Origin: Bifidobacterium castoris
GTDB taxonomy: Bacteria; Actinomycetota; Actinomycetes; Actinomycetales; Bifidobacteriaceae
Direction: 5' to 3'
Length of the DNA stretch: 64,000 nucleotides
Assembly (NCBI RefSeq): GCF_003952025.1
Contig: NZ_QXGI01000001.1
Location: forward strand, 186,001-250,000
Shown here: in pieces, positions 10,801 through 20,848 of the stretch
Layout: every line of letters starts with the position of its first letter
Numbering within the stretch: position 1 is the first letter of the stretch
The notes under the pieces: model-generated
Seen by the model: the letters and a program-made list of their open reading frames with translations, nothing else
Database searches by the model: none
Told to the model about the DNA's origin: nothing
Translations under genes and position numbers: made by a program

Positions 10801-11427
10801 TCACCTTCCCCGGTCCATCGACGCCAGCGCGAGCCTGAGCACGTCGGCCACGGCGTCGTCGGACAGCGGCGTGGCGATGCCGCTGTCCTCGATGACGGCC
10901 TCGACGGCCTGCTGCGCCTCCTGCTGCTTCCATCCGAGGGACATGAGCCCCTCGACGACGCGGTCCGTCCCGGCGTCCTGCGGCATGCGCCGCTCGGCGC
11001 CGCGCTCCCCCTGCGCCGGCGCCGCGGACAGGTCGATCGACCCCTTGAGCTCGAGGATGATCTTCTGCGCGCCCTTTTTGCCCAGTCCCGGAGCTTTCGC
11101 GAGGGCGCCCGCGTCCTCGTCGCGGATCGCCTGGACGAGCTGGTCGCTCGGCAGCGTGGACAGCAGCGACAGCGCGACCTTCGGCCCGATGCCGCTGACC
11201 TTCTGCAGCTGCAGGAACATGCGGCGTTCACCGTCGGTGAGGAAGCCGAACAATGTGATCGCGTCCTGCGTCACGCTCATCGACGTCAGGACGTTCGCCG
11301 TCGAGCCGACGTGCAGCGAGGCCAGATCGGCGCTCGGCATCCGCACCTCGAACCCCATGCCGTGGACGTCGATGAGCGCCGTCGCCGCGTCGATCTGGAC
11401 GACGACGCCGTTGAGCATGCCGATCAT
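10801..11427 (-). CDS. ruvA: Holliday junction DNA helicase subunit RuvA
   Basis: 208 residues. The OB-fold N-terminus (MIGMLNGVVVQIDAATALID), the helix-hairpin-helix pair (LQKVSGIGPKVALSLL, KAPGLGKKGAQKIILELKG) and the C-terminal RuvB-contact domain are all present. The ATG at 11427 gives the canonical start; a long in-frame extension through the ruvC/yebC region is a reading-frame accident. Confidence 0.97.
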   Translation of the reverse strand: MIGMLNGVVVQIDAATALIDVHGMGFEVRMPSADLASLHVGSTANVLTSMSVTQDAITLFGFLTDGERRMFLQLQKVSGIGPKVALSLLSTLPSDQLVQAIRDEDAGALAKAPGLGKKGAQKIILELKGSIDLSAAPAQGERGAERRMPQDAGTDRVVEGLMSLGWKQQEAQQAVEAVIEDSGIATPLSDDAVADVLRLALASMDRGR

Positions 11428-11471
11428 GCGATGGCCGCCTTTCATTGGTTTTCGAACAGATGTTCGGTAGT

Positions 11472-12053
11472 CTACATGCCTCTGCGGACGCCGCCGCGGC
11501 GCGAAGCGTGCTGGGCCGCCTGCGCCCACTGGCGCTGCGCCTTCGTCAGATGCTGTTCGCGTTCGCCGCCTTCGAGCGCGCCGGCCGGGCGCAGCGCATG
11601 GCAGATCGCAATCGCGAGGGCGTCGGCGGCGTCGGCGGGCGTCGGCGGCGCGTTGAGGTTGAGCAGCCGGGCGACCATGCGCTCCATCTGGACCTTCTGC
11701 GCCTTGCCGTTGCCGGTGATGGCGAGCTTCGACTCGGTCGGCGTGTGCAGCGCGACCGGTATGCCGCGCTGCGCCGCGGCGAGCATCGCGACGCCGGCGG
11801 CCTGCGCGGTGCCGAGGACCGTGTTGCGGTTCTCCTGCGCGAACACACGCTCGATCGAGACCGTGTCCGGGATGAACTCGTCGAGCTTGGCGGCGATGCC
11901 GTCGTAGATCGCCAGCAGCCGCAGGTCCTGTGATATGTGGGGGTCGGAGCGGACGACGTCGACGTGGATAAACGAAAGCCGGCGGGGTGCGCCGGCTTCG
12001 ATCACGCCGACTCCGCACCGTGTCAGTCCGGGGTCGACTCCAAGGATGATCAA
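11472..12053 (-). CDS. ruvC: Holliday junction endonuclease RuvC
   Basis: 193 residues. The RNase-H-like fold has its acidic residues in [12 protein letters not shown] (Asp7), [14 protein letters not shown] (Glu) and [16 protein letters not shown] (Asp pair). It cleaves four-way junctions symmetrically. It begins six bases after yebC and precedes ruvA by 44 bases. The Arg/Gln-rich tail after the core is a usual actinobacterial extension. Confidence 0.97.
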   Translation of the reverse strand: MIILGVDPGLTRCGVGVIEAGAPRRLSFIHVDVVRSDPHISQDLRLLAIYDGIAAKLDEFIPDTVSIERVFAQENRNTVLGTAQAAGVAMLAAAQRGIPVALHTPTESKLAITGNGKAQKVQMERMVARLLNLNAPPTPADAADALAIAICHALRPAGALEGGEREQHLTKAQRQWAQAAQHASRRGGVRRGM

Positions 12054-12059
12054 CGGGGG

Positions 12060-12815
12060 TTACTCCTCGTCGAGCTGTGCCATGACCTCGTCCGAGGCGG
12101 TCCAGTTGCTGTAGATGTTCTGCACGTCGTCGAGGTCGTCGAGGTTGTCGATGAGCCGGGCGACCTTGCGGGCGTCGTCGAGCGAGAGCTCGACCTCGTT
12201 CTTCGGCATCATGACGAGGTCCGCGGAATCGTAGTCGATGCCCGCGTCCTGCAGCGCCTGACGCACGGCGGTCAGATCGGACGGATCGGTGACGACGGTG
12301 TAGGCCTCGCCGTCGTCGGTGACGTCCTCGGCGCCCGCCTCGGCCGCCTTCTCGAACAGGTCGTCGAAGTCGACGCCCTCGGACGGGACGACGATCGCGC
12401 CCTTGCGCTCGAAGTTGAAGCTCACCGAGCCGGTCGTCGCGAGCGAGCCGCCGCCCTTGCCGAGCGTCGAGCGCACTTCGGCGGCCGCGCGGTTGCGGTT
12501 GTCGGTGAGGCATTCGATGATCAGGCCCACACCCGCCGGGGCGTAGCCCTCGTAGACGATGTCCTCGTAGTTGGCGCCGCCGGCCTCCTCGCCGGAGCCG
12601 CGCTTGACGGCGCGCTTGATGTTATCCGCCGGCATCGAGGCCTTCTTGGCCTTGTAGATGGCGTCATAGAGCGAAGGGTTGCCGTCGGGATCGCCGCCGC
12701 CCTGACGTGCGGCGATTTCGATGTTCTTGATGAGCTTGGCGAACAGCTTGCCGCGCTTGGCGTCGATGGCGGCCTTCTTGTGCTTGGTGGTGGCCCACTT
12801 GGAATGCCCTGACAT
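12060..12815 (-). CDS. yebC: YebC/PmpR-family regulatory or translation factor
   Basis: 251 residues with the invariant start [23 protein letters not shown] and the three-domain YebC layout ([33 protein letters not shown]). Members were described as DNA-binding regulators, and more recently some as helping ribosomes at proline stretches. It is the first gene of the ruvC-ruvA-ruvB run. Confidence 0.95.
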   Translation of the reverse strand: MSGHSKWATTKHKKAAIDAKRGKLFAKLIKNIEIAARQGGGDPDGNPSLYDAIYKAKKASMPADNIKRAVKRGSGEEAGGANYEDIVYEGYAPAGVGLIIECLTDNRNRAAAEVRSTLGKGGGSLATTGSVSFNFERKGAIVVPSEGVDFDDLFEKAAEAGAEDVTDDGEAYTVVTDPSDLTAVRQALQDAGIDYDSADLVMMPKNEVELSLDDARKVARLIDNLDDLDDVQNIYSNWTASDEVMAQLDEE

Positions 12816-12869
12816 AATGCTCCTAGACAGGTGATGGATATTACGAAACGTGTTGATTCTAATGCGCTT

Positions 12870-14069
12870 CTACGACAAGGCGCCCTGCCCGTCGGCCAAG
12901 GCGCTGCGGTAGACGGCGAGCACCTCGTCGACGACGCGCTCCCAGTCGAAGTCCCCGGAACGCTTCAGACCGGCCTTCCCGAGACGGGCCCGGCGCGCCG
13001 GGTCGGCGAGCAGGGCGCATATGCGTTCGGCGCAATCGGCGGCGTCCCGGTTGGCGAACAGCTCGGCGTCGAGCCCCTGCTCGGTCACGTCGACGAAGGC
13101 CGGCAGGTCGGAGGCCACGACGGGGCACCCCGCCGCCATCGCCTCGGCGAGGACGATACCGAAGCTCTCGCCGCCGGTCTGCGGCGCCACATAGACGTCC
13201 AAGGACTTGTAGAAGCGCGCCTTGGCGTCGTCGTCCACACGTCCGAGGAACTCGAAGCGCTCGAGCAGCGCCGCTCCCCCGTCGCGTTCGGCGATGGCCT
13301 TCGCGGCTTCGGCGCCGCCGTCGCCTACGACGAGGAAACGCGCCCCCGGATGGCGTTCGAGCACCCGCGCCGCCGCGTCGACGAATACCGAGAACCCCTT
13401 GCGCTCCTCCTCGAGACGGCCGAGGAAGCCGATCGTCGGATGCTCGAGCGTGCCCTGCCAGCGCCTGTCCGGACGCGCGAGCAGATAGGAGGCGCGGTCG
13501 ATGCCGTTGGGGATGACGTGGCGGCTGATCGAGACGGGCAGATAGTGGTCGGCGGTGCGCTGCGCGGCCGGCGAGACGAAGATCGCCTCGCTCAGCGGCT
13601 CCAGATACGAATGCAGATAACGCTGGAACAGGTGCAGCGCCTTCGGATACGGCTCGATGCTCGCGTGGAACGTGGCCACCATCGGCGGCGCGCCGCGCAT
13701 GACGAGCGGCTTGTGGCTCACCGACGGCGCCTCCGGCTCATGCAGATGCACGATGTCGAATTGGCCTTGGCGCACCCAGCGCCTCGTCTGCAGGCCCGCG
13801 GCGAGGAAATAGCTCAGATGCGCCCATGAGCCGTTGTAGGGAACCGCGAACGACGAGCCGTTCGTCTGCACCCACAGCGGCATGTCCTTCGTGCGCCGGC
13901 CGGGAGCGAAGACCGACACGGAATGCCCGCGGCGCATGAGCGCCTCGGAGAAGTCGCGGATATGGTTCTGCACGCCGCCTGGCGTCTCGAACGAATACGG
14001 GCAGACGATGCCCACGCGCAACGGACGTTCGTCCGGGCGGTCGGTGGAGGCTGGTTCCTGCGAAGACAT
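12870..14069 (-). CDS. pimA: Phosphatidyl-myo-inositol mannosyltransferase (PimA-type, GT4)
   Basis: 399 residues. GT-B fold: N-domain with YSFETPGGVQNHIRDFSEALMRRGH and HLHEPEAPS, C-domain with PNGID, TIGFLGRLEEERKGFSV and the donor-site motif TGGESFGIVLAEAMAAGCPVV. PimA adds the first mannose from GDP-mannose to phosphatidylinositol on the inner membrane face. Assignment is strengthened by the adjacent acyltransferase and PI-phosphate synthase. ATG 14069 is preferred; ATG 14078 is also possible. Confidence 0.92.
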   Translation of the reverse strand: MSSQEPASTDRPDERPLRVGIVCPYSFETPGGVQNHIRDFSEALMRRGHSVSVFAPGRRTKDMPLWVQTNGSSFAVPYNGSWAHLSYFLAAGLQTRRWVRQGQFDIVHLHEPEAPSVSHKPLVMRGAPPMVATFHASIEPYPKALHLFQRYLHSYLEPLSEAIFVSPAAQRTADHYLPVSISRHVIPNGIDRASYLLARPDRRWQGTLEHPTIGFLGRLEEERKGFSVFVDAAARVLERHPGARFLVVGDGGAEAAKAIAERDGGAALLERFEFLGRVDDDAKARFYKSLDVYVAPQTGGESFGIVLAEAMAAGCPVVASDLPAFVDVTEQGLDAELFANRDAADCAERICALLADPARRARLGKAGLKRSGDFDWERVVDEVLAVYRSALADGQGALS

Positions 14070-14106
14070 ACAGAGCATTGTCGCCGACCGAATGGACTTC
14101 GGCCGG

Positions 14107-15108
14107 TCAGTGTCCGGCGCGCGCGGACTCGAGCAGCGACTCGGGCACGTCCTTGAGACGCCCCAGATCGAGGTCCTCGAGGAAGATCGGCTGCAGCATG
14201 TGCCAGTCCTCTGGATGCGCGGCGATGCCCCGCGTCCAGACGTCGACCCACGCCTGGCTGATCGCATGGATCGCCTCTTCGCGCTCGAGACCGCGGTACA
14301 TGTCGATGTCAAGCGGACCGCTGACCTCGCACACATAGCCGTACGGGGTGCCCGCGGCACGGCGCCGTTCCGCGGAAAGCCGCTCACGGTACGTGTTGAC
14401 GACGTACAGCGGCAGGCCGGTGTCGTAGGCGAGCGTCGCCGGCCCCCTCGCGACGCGGATCGTCGATCCGAAGGCCTCGACGAACTCGCCGTGCCGGCTC
14501 AGGTCGCGGTCCGCGAGCAGCGGTACGAGGACAGGCGGCCGGCCGAGCTCCTCCTCGAGGCGCTCGGTCAGATGCGGCGTGCCGGTCAGCAGGATGCGCA
14601 TGCCGAGGCGCTCGCGGATCGAGACGAAGGCGTCGAGCATGTCCGGGTTGGCGAGCCGTTCGGCCACGGTCGTCACCGGCGCCACGTCGAACTGCGCCCA
14701 GAAGCCGTCATAGTCCCAGTTGCCCTGATGGCCCATCGCGATCGGCGCCGAGGAGGCTTGCCCGTTCGACGCCGTGAGCGCGATGATCGAATCGAGCCCG
14801 TCGCCGTCGCCGCGGATGCGGGCGAGCAACCGGGACCGGTCGCTCGCCCCGACGGTGAGCGCCTCCGAGAAGTAGGTGAAGTAGGAACGCATGCCTTTGC
14901 GCGAGAGCCTGCGCAGCCTCCGGGCGTCGACGGCGGCGTCGCCGGAAGCCGACCATGCGAGCACATGCCGCAGATTGCGTTCGAGCTGGCGGACGGATCC
15001 GATGCGCAGCAGCCACGCGGCGTCGGCGGCGGCGAGGAACGCCCCGCGCACGACGCGTTCGGGCAGCACGCGCGGATGGTTCGCGATCCATGCCATCGCA
15101 TTGGCCAT
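14107..15108 (-). CDS. patA: Phosphatidylinositol mannoside acyltransferase (PatA-like)
   Basis: 333 residues of the LpxL/HtrB-like acyltransferase family. The catalytic H-x4-D is seen in MGHQGNWDYDGF, followed by ERLANPDMLDAFVSIRERLGM. It should transfer an acyl chain to a mannose of PIM. It lies between pgsA (gap of nine bases) and pimA (gap of 37), the classic actinobacterial PIM cluster. Acting site: inner leaflet of the cytoplasmic membrane. Confidence 0.9.
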   Translation of the reverse strand: MANAMAWIANHPRVLPERVVRGAFLAAADAAWLLRIGSVRQLERNLRHVLAWSASGDAAVDARRLRRLSRKGMRSYFTYFSEALTVGASDRSRLLARIRGDGDGLDSIIALTASNGQASSAPIAMGHQGNWDYDGFWAQFDVAPVTTVAERLANPDMLDAFVSIRERLGMRILLTGTPHLTERLEEELGRPPVLVPLLADRDLSRHGEFVEAFGSTIRVARGPATLAYDTGLPLYVVNTYRERLSAERRRAAGTPYGYVCEVSGPLDIDMYRGLEREEAIHAISQAWVDVWTRGIAAHPEDWHMLQPIFLEDLDLGRLKDVPESLLESARAGH

Positions 15109-15117
15109 GTCGGACCC

Positions 15118-15780
15118 TCAGTCCTTGTCCGCGTTGTCGAGCGTGGCTTCGATCGAGACGCGGGCCTCGTGGATGCGCTGGCCGACGGTGACGGTGCCGA
15201 GCGCCGCGAGGATGCACATCGTCGCCATGAGCCACACGTCCTGATGGGTCAGGCCGCTGATCGCCATGCCGACGAGGATGATCGTCAGACGGTCGGAGCG
15301 TGTGGCGATGCCGCCCTTCGCCTCGGCGCCCACCGATTCGGCGCGCGCGCGGATGTAGGAGGTGACGAAGGACGTCATAATCGCGTAGATCGCGGCGCCC
15401 ATGCCGACGAGCGCGACGACGTCGTAGCGTCCGCCGGCGAGCAGCGCGGCGTCGCTGCGCATGAGGAAGTAGATGATGACGCCGAGCAGCACGGCCCAGT
15501 CGGCGACGCGGTCGAGCGTCGAATCAAGGAAGGCGCCGAAATGGGTGCCGCCGTTCGTCAGCTGCGCGACCGAGCCGTCGAGCGAATCGAAGATGACGAG
15601 CAGCGTCATCACGAGGGCGCCCCAGAACAGCCAGCCGGTGATGCCGGTGGCGATGCCGACGACGATCGTGCCGATGGCGCCGATGACGGTGACGGCGTTG
15701 GCGGTCAGGCCGATCTTCACCATGCCTTTGGCGATGGGGTTGATGAGGCGCTTGAACCATGGTCGAAGCTTTTCCAGCAT
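15118..15780 (-). CDS. pgsA: CDP-alcohol phosphatidyltransferase (phosphatidylinositol-phosphate synthase)
   Basis: 220 residues with about six transmembrane helices. The CDP-OH-P signature is FDSLDGSVAQ...FGAFLDSTLDRVAD, holding the four Asp residues; the usual Ala-Arg after DGxx is Ala-Gln here. In this PIM gene context it most likely joins CDP-diacylglycerol to inositol-1-phosphate. A glycerol-phosphate acceptor cannot be excluded from sequence alone. ATG 15780 is the only good start. Confidence 0.88.
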   Translation of the reverse strand: MLEKLRPWFKRLINPIAKGMVKIGLTANAVTVIGAIGTIVVGIATGITGWLFWGALVMTLLVIFDSLDGSVAQLTNGGTHFGAFLDSTLDRVADWAVLLGVIIYFLMRSDAALLAGGRYDVVALVGMGAAIYAIMTSFVTSYIRARAESVGAEAKGGIATRSDRLTIILVGMAISGLTHQDVWLMATMCILAALGTVTVGQRIHEARVSIEATLDNADKD

Positions 15781-15891
15781 GATGTGTCGTTCCCCGGTGT
15801 GCTCGTGCGGCTCCCCGTTGGAGCCTTCCGTACATGAAGCATAGAAAAGGACGCCGATAACCGGCGCGTTCGCGGCCGGCCGTCCGTGCGC

Positions 15892-15932
15892 GGGCGCGGG
15901 AAGGCCGGGGCTCGGACGGCCTTCCCGCGCCC
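15892..15932 (-). terminator. Hairpin terminator after thrS
   Basis: Sixteen-base arms (15892-15907 and 15917-15932) pair perfectly around a nine-base loop, just downstream of the thrS stop. It separates thrS from the pgsA operon. Confidence 0.75.
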
Positions 15933-15950
15933 CGGCCTTCGCTGATGGGT

Positions 15951-18029
15951 CTACTCGGCGTCGGTGCCCGGGACGCCGGACTCGACGTCCTCGGCCGGCT
16001 GCCCGGTCGCCTTGCGGAAATCGTCCGCGCTATTGACCTGGACGCGCTTGGCGATGACCTCGAGGATCCACGCCTTCGCCTGATCGACCGGCACGCCGTT
16101 GAGCTGGCTGCCGTCGCGGAAGCGGAAGCTCACCGCGTCGTTGTTCATATCCTCCTCGCCGGCGATGATGATGAACGGCACCTTCGACTTCGAGGCGTTG
16201 CGGATCTTCTTGCCGAAGCGGTCGTCGGACAGGTCGGTCTCGACGCGCACCATGTCCTCCTCGAGGGAGTCCATGAACCGCTGCAGGTGCGGCGCGAACT
16301 CGTCTGCGACCGGCACGCCGAGCGCCTGCACCGGCGCGATCCACACCGGGAACGCGCCCGCGTAATGCTCGAGCAGGATCGCGAAGAAGCGCTCGATCGA
16401 ACCGAAGAGCGCGCGGTGGATCATCACCGGGCGCTGGTGCGTGCCGTCCGGCGCGATGTACTCGAGCTGGAAGCGCTCCGGCAGGTTGAAGTCGAGCTGG
16501 ATCGTCGAGACCTGCCACGTGCGGCCGATCGCGTCACGCGCCTGCACCGAGATCTTCGGGCCGTAGAACGCGGCGCCGCCCGGATCGGCGACGAGCTCGA
16601 GGCCGGATTCCTCGGCCACCTCGGCGAGCGTGTTCGTCGCTTCCTCCCAGATTTCGTCGGATCCGACGAACTTGTGCTCGTCCTTCGTGGACAGTTCGAG
16701 ATAGAAGTCGTTGAGGCCGTAGTCCTTGAGCAGGTCGAGGACGAAGGTCAGCAGGCTCTTGAGCTCGTCGCGCATCTGCTCGCGCGTGCAGTAGATGTGC
16801 GAATCGTCCTGCGTCAGGCCGCGCACTCGCGTCAGGCCGTGCACGACGCCGGACTTCTCGTAGCGGTAGACGGTGCCGAACTCGAAGAGGCGCAGCGGCA
16901 GCTCGCGGTAGGAACGCTGGCGCGACTTGAAGATGAGGTTGTGCATCGGGCAGTTCATCGGCTTGAGGTAGTAGTCGAAGCCCTGCTTGACGATGTTGCC
17001 GTCCTCGTCCTTCTCCTCGTCGAGGTGCATCGGCGGGTACATGCCGTCCTTGTACCACTGCAGGTGGCCGGAGGTCTCATACAGGCCTCCCTTCGTGATG
17101 TGCGGGGTCTGCACGAAGCTGTAGTGGTGCTTGCGGTGCATCTCGCGCGAGTAGTCCTCCATCGCGTTGATGATGGCGGCGCCCTTCGGGTGGAACACGG
17201 CCAGGCCCGGTCCGATCTCCTCCGGGAACGAGAACAGGTCCATCTCCTGGCCGAGCTTGCGGTGGTCGCGCTTGGCGGCCTCCTCCATGCGAGTCTGGTA
17301 GGCCTTGAGCTCGTCCTTCGTCGGGAACGCCACACCGTAGATGCGCTGCAGCATCGGGTTCGCCTCGGAGCCCTTCCAGTAGGCCGCGGCCGCGCGCTCG
17401 AGCTTGAACGCCTTGATGAAGCGCGTGTTCGGCAGGTGCGGCCCGCGGCACAAATCGGTCCACACGACGTTGCCGTCTCGGTCGACGTTGTCGTACATGC
17501 TCAGCTCTTTGTCGCTGATCTCGACGGACGCCTCGGTGCCGAGCGCATCCTCCTTGTCCTTGATGAGCTCGAGCTTGTACGGCTGGTCGGCCTCCTCCTT
17601 GAGCGCCTCCTCCTCGGTGACGACGCGGCGGGAGAAGCGCTGCGCGGACTTGATGATGCGCTGCATGTGCTTCTCGATCGTCTTGAGGTCGTCCGGCGTG
17701 AACGGGTCGGCCACGTCGAAGTCGTAGTAGAAGCCGTTCTCGATGACCGGCCCGATGCCGAGCTTGGCGTCCGGGCGGATCTCCTGCACCGCCTGCGCCA
17801 TGACGTGCGTCGCCGAATGGCGCATGATCGCGATGCCGTCCTCGGAGTCGAGGGCGATCGGTTCGACGGCGTCGCCGTCCTTGAGCGGCGTGTAGAGGTC
17901 GCGCGGTTCGCCGTTGAGGCGCACGGCGATGATGTTCTTGTCGTCGGCGAACAGCTCGACGCCCGTCTGGCCCGCATCCACCTCCTTCGCTTCGCCGTTG
18001 ACCGTGATGGAGATGGTGTTCTGTGCCAT
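15951..18029 (-). CDS. thrS: Threonyl-tRNA synthetase
   Basis: 692 residues, full length. Domains in order: TGS ([10 protein letters not shown]), the editing/second additional domain ([10 protein letters not shown]), the class II catalytic core with [52 protein letters not shown] (motif 2) and [11 protein letters not shown] (motif 3), then the anticodon-binding domain. It charges tRNA-Thr. The leader upstream (18030-18136) shows no clear T-box. Confidence 0.98.
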   Translation of the reverse strand: MAQNTISITVNGEAKEVDAGQTGVELFADDKNIIAVRLNGEPRDLYTPLKDGDAVEPIALDSEDGIAIMRHSATHVMAQAVQEIRPDAKLGIGPVIENGFYYDFDVADPFTPDDLKTIEKHMQRIIKSAQRFSRRVVTEEEALKEEADQPYKLELIKDKEDALGTEASVEISDKELSMYDNVDRDGNVVWTDLCRGPHLPNTRFIKAFKLERAAAAYWKGSEANPMLQRIYGVAFPTKDELKAYQTRMEEAAKRDHRKLGQEMDLFSFPEEIGPGLAVFHPKGAAIINAMEDYSREMHRKHHYSFVQTPHITKGGLYETSGHLQWYKDGMYPPMHLDEEKDEDGNIVKQGFDYYLKPMNCPMHNLIFKSRQRSYRELPLRLFEFGTVYRYEKSGVVHGLTRVRGLTQDDSHIYCTREQMRDELKSLLTFVLDLLKDYGLNDFYLELSTKDEHKFVGSDEIWEEATNTLAEVAEESGLELVADPGGAAFYGPKISVQARDAIGRTWQVSTIQLDFNLPERFQLEYIAPDGTHQRPVMIHRALFGSIERFFAILLEHYAGAFPVWIAPVQALGVPVADEFAPHLQRFMDSLEEDMVRVETDLSDDRFGKKIRNASKSKVPFIIIAGEEDMNNDAVSFRFRDGSQLNGVPVDQAKAWILEVIAKRVQVNSADDFRKATGQPAEDVESGVPGTDAE

Positions 18030-18136
18030 GGGTTTCGTCCTTGTCTATCTGGGTCCGCGGTACAAGGTGCAGACCTGGACTGTTGGTTACAGGTACATAA
18101 CCTAGGGTTCAGCGCAGACAACAACCCGCTTGTCCC

Positions 18137-18174
18137 GGCGGTCGGGCGTCGGCGCGTGCCGACGCCCGACCGCC
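18137..18174 (-). terminator. Hairpin terminator after the ABC-F gene
   Basis: Seventeen-base perfect arms (18137-18153, 18158-18174) flank a GCGT tetraloop, 17 bases past the ABC-F stop. Confidence 0.8.
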
Positions 18175-18190
18175 CGCGGCTCCGGGCGTC

Positions 18191-19783
18191 TCACATGCCG
18201 GCACCGCAGGCCTCGTCGAGGAACCACCGCTCATGGCTGACGACGACGAGCGCGCCGGGATAGCCGCGCAGGAAGCGTGCCAACGCCTGCTTGGAGTGCA
18301 GGTCGAGATGGTTCGTCGGTTCGTCGAGCACGATGAGTTGCGGGCCCGACAGCAGCCCGCAGCACAATGCGAGCTTCTGCGCCTGCCCGGGGCTCGGTTC
18401 CTCCCCGCGCATCAGCCTGTCGGGGTCGTCGTTGAGCTGCGCGAGCATCGACAGCACATGCGCCTTGTCGTCCGCGCCGAGGCCGTGCAGACGCGCGAGC
18501 AGCCGCGCATGGGCGTCGGCGTCCGGGATCTGCCCGATCGTCAGCGTCGGCACCATGTCGTCGACCGATTTGAGCAGCGCACGCACAAGCGTCGACTTGC
18601 CGGTGCCGTTGGCGCCGTCGATGCCGATATGGTCGCGCGGGCCGACGCTCAGATGCGGCACGCGGATCCCGCGGCCGCCCTGCGTGACCGCGCCCATGCC
18701 GTCGATTGCCTGTGTATGCCAGCGTGCACCGTCGACGGTCAGTTCGCATACGGCGACGCAGCCGTCGTCGGGGGCCGCGCCGTCGAACCGCAGGATGCCG
18801 GATTCCGCATGCGCGATCTGACGGCGCGCCGACGGCGTGATGTCCACGAGGATGTCGCCGTCGTAGCGTTTCGCGTCCGTCTCGATCGCCTCGGCCTCGC
18901 GCCGCGCCGCCTCCAGGCGGCTGCCGAGCGCGCGGTACGCCGCCGCGCTCGCCTTGTCCGCCTGCTTCTCGTTCCATTTGTGCGTGTTGCGCGCGTCATG
19001 GTCGTGGCGGTCGATCAGATGGCCACCGTGCTTGCGCGCGGCCGCGGCGTCCATCATCGCGCGTCGGCCGTCTCGCGCGCTCTCGAGCGCGCGCCGTTTG
19101 CGCTGCGCCGCCTTGAGCTCGTCGTCGGTCTCGGCGCAGCGCAGCTCGCGCGTCCGGTGCGCCTTCGTGTAACCGCCGGCGTAGCGTTCGAGCACCGTGC
19201 GGTTGCGCCCGCCCATGTGGCGACGGACGAACATCAGGCATTGCGTGCAGGTCGCATCGATGAGCTCGACGTCGTGCGAGACAAGCACGCCGATGCCGCG
19301 GTATGCGCGCATCGCCGCGGCGATCGCGTCGCGGGTGCCGGCGTCCACATGGTTCGTCGGTTCGTCGAGCACGAGCAGATCCGGCGCGCCGTGCAGTGCG
19401 CACGCCACCTGCAGCCGTTTGCGCTCGCCGCCCGAAAGCGTCGCGAAGCGGTAGGGCCAGTCGTCGCCGATGCCGAGCGTGTCGCGCAACGCGATCGCCT
19501 CGGGCGACCAGTCGTCGCGCAGCTCGTCGAGATTCGCCGGCTCGTGTGCGCATTCCTGCTCGCAGTAGGCGGCGACGAGCGTGGAGGGCGACGGGTTGAC
19601 GGCGCCGCGCGTCGGCGTCAGCGCGCCGCACACGATGCGGGCGAGCGTCGTCTTGCCGCAGCCGTTGTCGCCGAGCAGCGCCGTCCAGCCTTGCGGCAGC
19701 GACGCTTCGACGCCGTCGAACAATGGTTCGGGCGCGCCTTCATAGATATAGGAGACGCCGTGCAGATTGAGTGTCGTGGCCAT
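18191..19783 (-). CDS. ABC-F family ATPase
   Basis: 530 residues with two ABC cassettes and no membrane segment. Cassette 1: Walker A GDNGCGKTT, signature LSGGERKR, Walker B LLVLDEPTNHVD. Cassette 2: Walker A GANGTGKST, a degraded signature (EPSPGQAQK) and LIVLDEPTNHLD. Such proteins act on ribosomes as translation factors, some giving antibiotic resistance. The charged linker (~220-300) fits the P-site tRNA-interaction motif region. It is monocistronic, with its own terminator. Confidence 0.88.
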   Translation of the reverse strand: MATTLNLHGVSYIYEGAPEPLFDGVEASLPQGWTALLGDNGCGKTTLARIVCGALTPTRGAVNPSPSTLVAAYCEQECAHEPANLDELRDDWSPEAIALRDTLGIGDDWPYRFATLSGGERKRLQVACALHGAPDLLVLDEPTNHVDAGTRDAIAAAMRAYRGIGVLVSHDVELIDATCTQCLMFVRRHMGGRNRTVLERYAGGYTKAHRTRELRCAETDDELKAAQRKRRALESARDGRRAMMDAAAARKHGGHLIDRHDHDARNTHKWNEKQADKASAAAYRALGSRLEAARREAEAIETDAKRYDGDILVDITPSARRQIAHAESGILRFDGAAPDDGCVAVCELTVDGARWHTQAIDGMGAVTQGGRGIRVPHLSVGPRDHIGIDGANGTGKSTLVRALLKSVDDMVPTLTIGQIPDADAHARLLARLHGLGADDKAHVLSMLAQLNDDPDRLMRGEEPSPGQAQKLALCCGLLSGPQLIVLDEPTNHLDLHSKQALARFLRGYPGALVVVSHERWFLDEACGAGM

Positions 19784-20010
19784 GTCGGGTTCCTTTGCCG
19801 ATATGGCGTGCCGTCAGAACGAACAAGCAGACGGTGAATGAGACCGCGGTGCGCCTGCCCGGACCCGGACGTGCGCAGAAAGAACACGGCGGCACGCGGG
19901 ACGTGACCGGCCGACTGATTCATTCACCGCACTCAGATCCGCAAGTGTCCGTTGACCTCCCATGGGAACGCTCCCCTGGCATATCGGGAAACGTGATATT
20001 GATCGATGAG

Positions 20011-20083
20011 AGCGGACAACGGGACTCGAACCCGCGGTCTCGACCTTGGCAAGGTCGCGCTTTACCAACTAAGCTATGTCCGC
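20011..20083 (-). tRNA. tRNA-Gly(GCC)
   Basis: Reads GCGGACA...TGTCCGC on the minus strand, giving a seven-base acceptor stem, a D arm with AGTTGGTAAAGC, anticodon stem CGACC/GGTCG with loop TTGCCAA (anticodon GCC), and T arm with TTCGAGT. Length is 73 bases; CCA is not encoded. tRNA 3' ends are frequent integration sites, but no second copy of this end was seen in the window. Confidence 0.95.
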
Positions 20084-20245
20084 ATGTGCACGGCGCGACA
20101 TGCATCGCACAGGCACGAGTCGTTACTCTACCGGATATCGTCGCCCATGCCAAACCGGCGTGTCATACGTGCGCATGCGCGTGTTCAGCCGTCACCGAAC
20201 GCGCGTTCCTACACTGGAAGGAAACGAGCGAAAGGAGCATACTCC

Positions 20246-20770
20246 ATGCCGATGATCGAGATGTCCCGAAGCGCCGACGTGGCCACGATCCGGGACCTGA
20301 GCGTCGAGACGTTCGCGCAGACCTTCGCCGCACTCAACACGCCGGAGGACATGGACAAGTACGTCGCCGACCATCTCTCCCCCGACGTGATCCGCCGGGA
20401 GGTCGACGATCCGGACTCGACGTTCCTCGTCGCCACCGTGGACGGCGTGCCGGCCGGCTACATGAAGGTCAACGTCGGTGCCGCGCAGACCGAGAAGATG
20501 CCCCACGACCATATGGAGGTTCAGCGCCTGTACATCCTCAAAGCGTTCAAACGCCATGGACTCGGGACCAGTCTCATGCGCGCCGCCTTCGACATGGCGC
20601 GCGCGCAGGGCAAGACGAGGATATGGCTCGGCGTATGGGAGCACAACGACCCGGCGATCGCGTTCTACAAGCGTTTCGGCTTCACGCAGATCGGCTCCCA
20701 CGACTTCGTGCTCGGCGAGGACAGGCAGACCGACCTGCTGATGGAGGCGGTCGTGCCGGCGCAGGGGTGA
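20246..20770 (+). CDS. GNAT-family N-acetyltransferase
   Basis: 174 residues. The acetyl-CoA-binding motif A is LYILKAFKRHGLGTSLMRAAFDMARAQG, followed by LGVWEHNDPAIAFYKRFGF. The acceptor is unknown; the closest style is PaiA-like polyamine or small-molecule acetyltransferases. The ATG at 20246 follows AAAGGAG; longer frames would run through the tRNA gene. It is followed by a terminator shared with the convergent DUF499 gene. Confidence 0.88.
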   Translation: MPMIEMSRSADVATIRDLSVETFAQTFAALNTPEDMDKYVADHLSPDVIRREVDDPDSTFLVATVDGVPAGYMKVNVGAAQTEKMPHDHMEVQRLYILKAFKRHGLGTSLMRAAFDMARAQGKTRIWLGVWEHNDPAIAFYKRFGFTQIGSHDFVLGEDRQTDLLMEAVVPAQG

Positions 20771-20786
20771 GATATCCGTGGGGCGC

Positions 20787-20841
20787 CGTTCATGTGGTGG
20801 CCGCACCGCATCGTCATACGTATGCGGCCATCACATGAACG
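20787..20841. terminator. Bidirectional hairpin between GNAT and DUF499 genes
   Basis: Nineteen-base arms (20787-20805 and 20823-20841, one G-T pair) lie between two converging genes. Confidence 0.75.
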
Positions 20842-20848
20842 CCTCGTG

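Noticed and set aside
11428-12513. Long in-frame extension of ruvA
   Set aside because: The upstream part is the antisense-frame shadow of ruvC and yebC, Arg-rich and without a ribosome site.
18030-18136. T-box leader for thrS
   Set aside because: No T-box core sequence or specifier stem could be recognised; the hairpin at 18137-18174 belongs to the ABC-F terminator.
20011-20083. tRNA-Gly as integration site of the downstream element
   Set aside because: No second copy of its 3' end was found in the window and the integrase lies 23 kb away; cannot be supported.
20006-20245. N-terminal extension of the GNAT protein through the tRNA-Gly region
   Set aside because: It would run across the tRNA gene; AAAGGAG before ATG 20246 marks the start.
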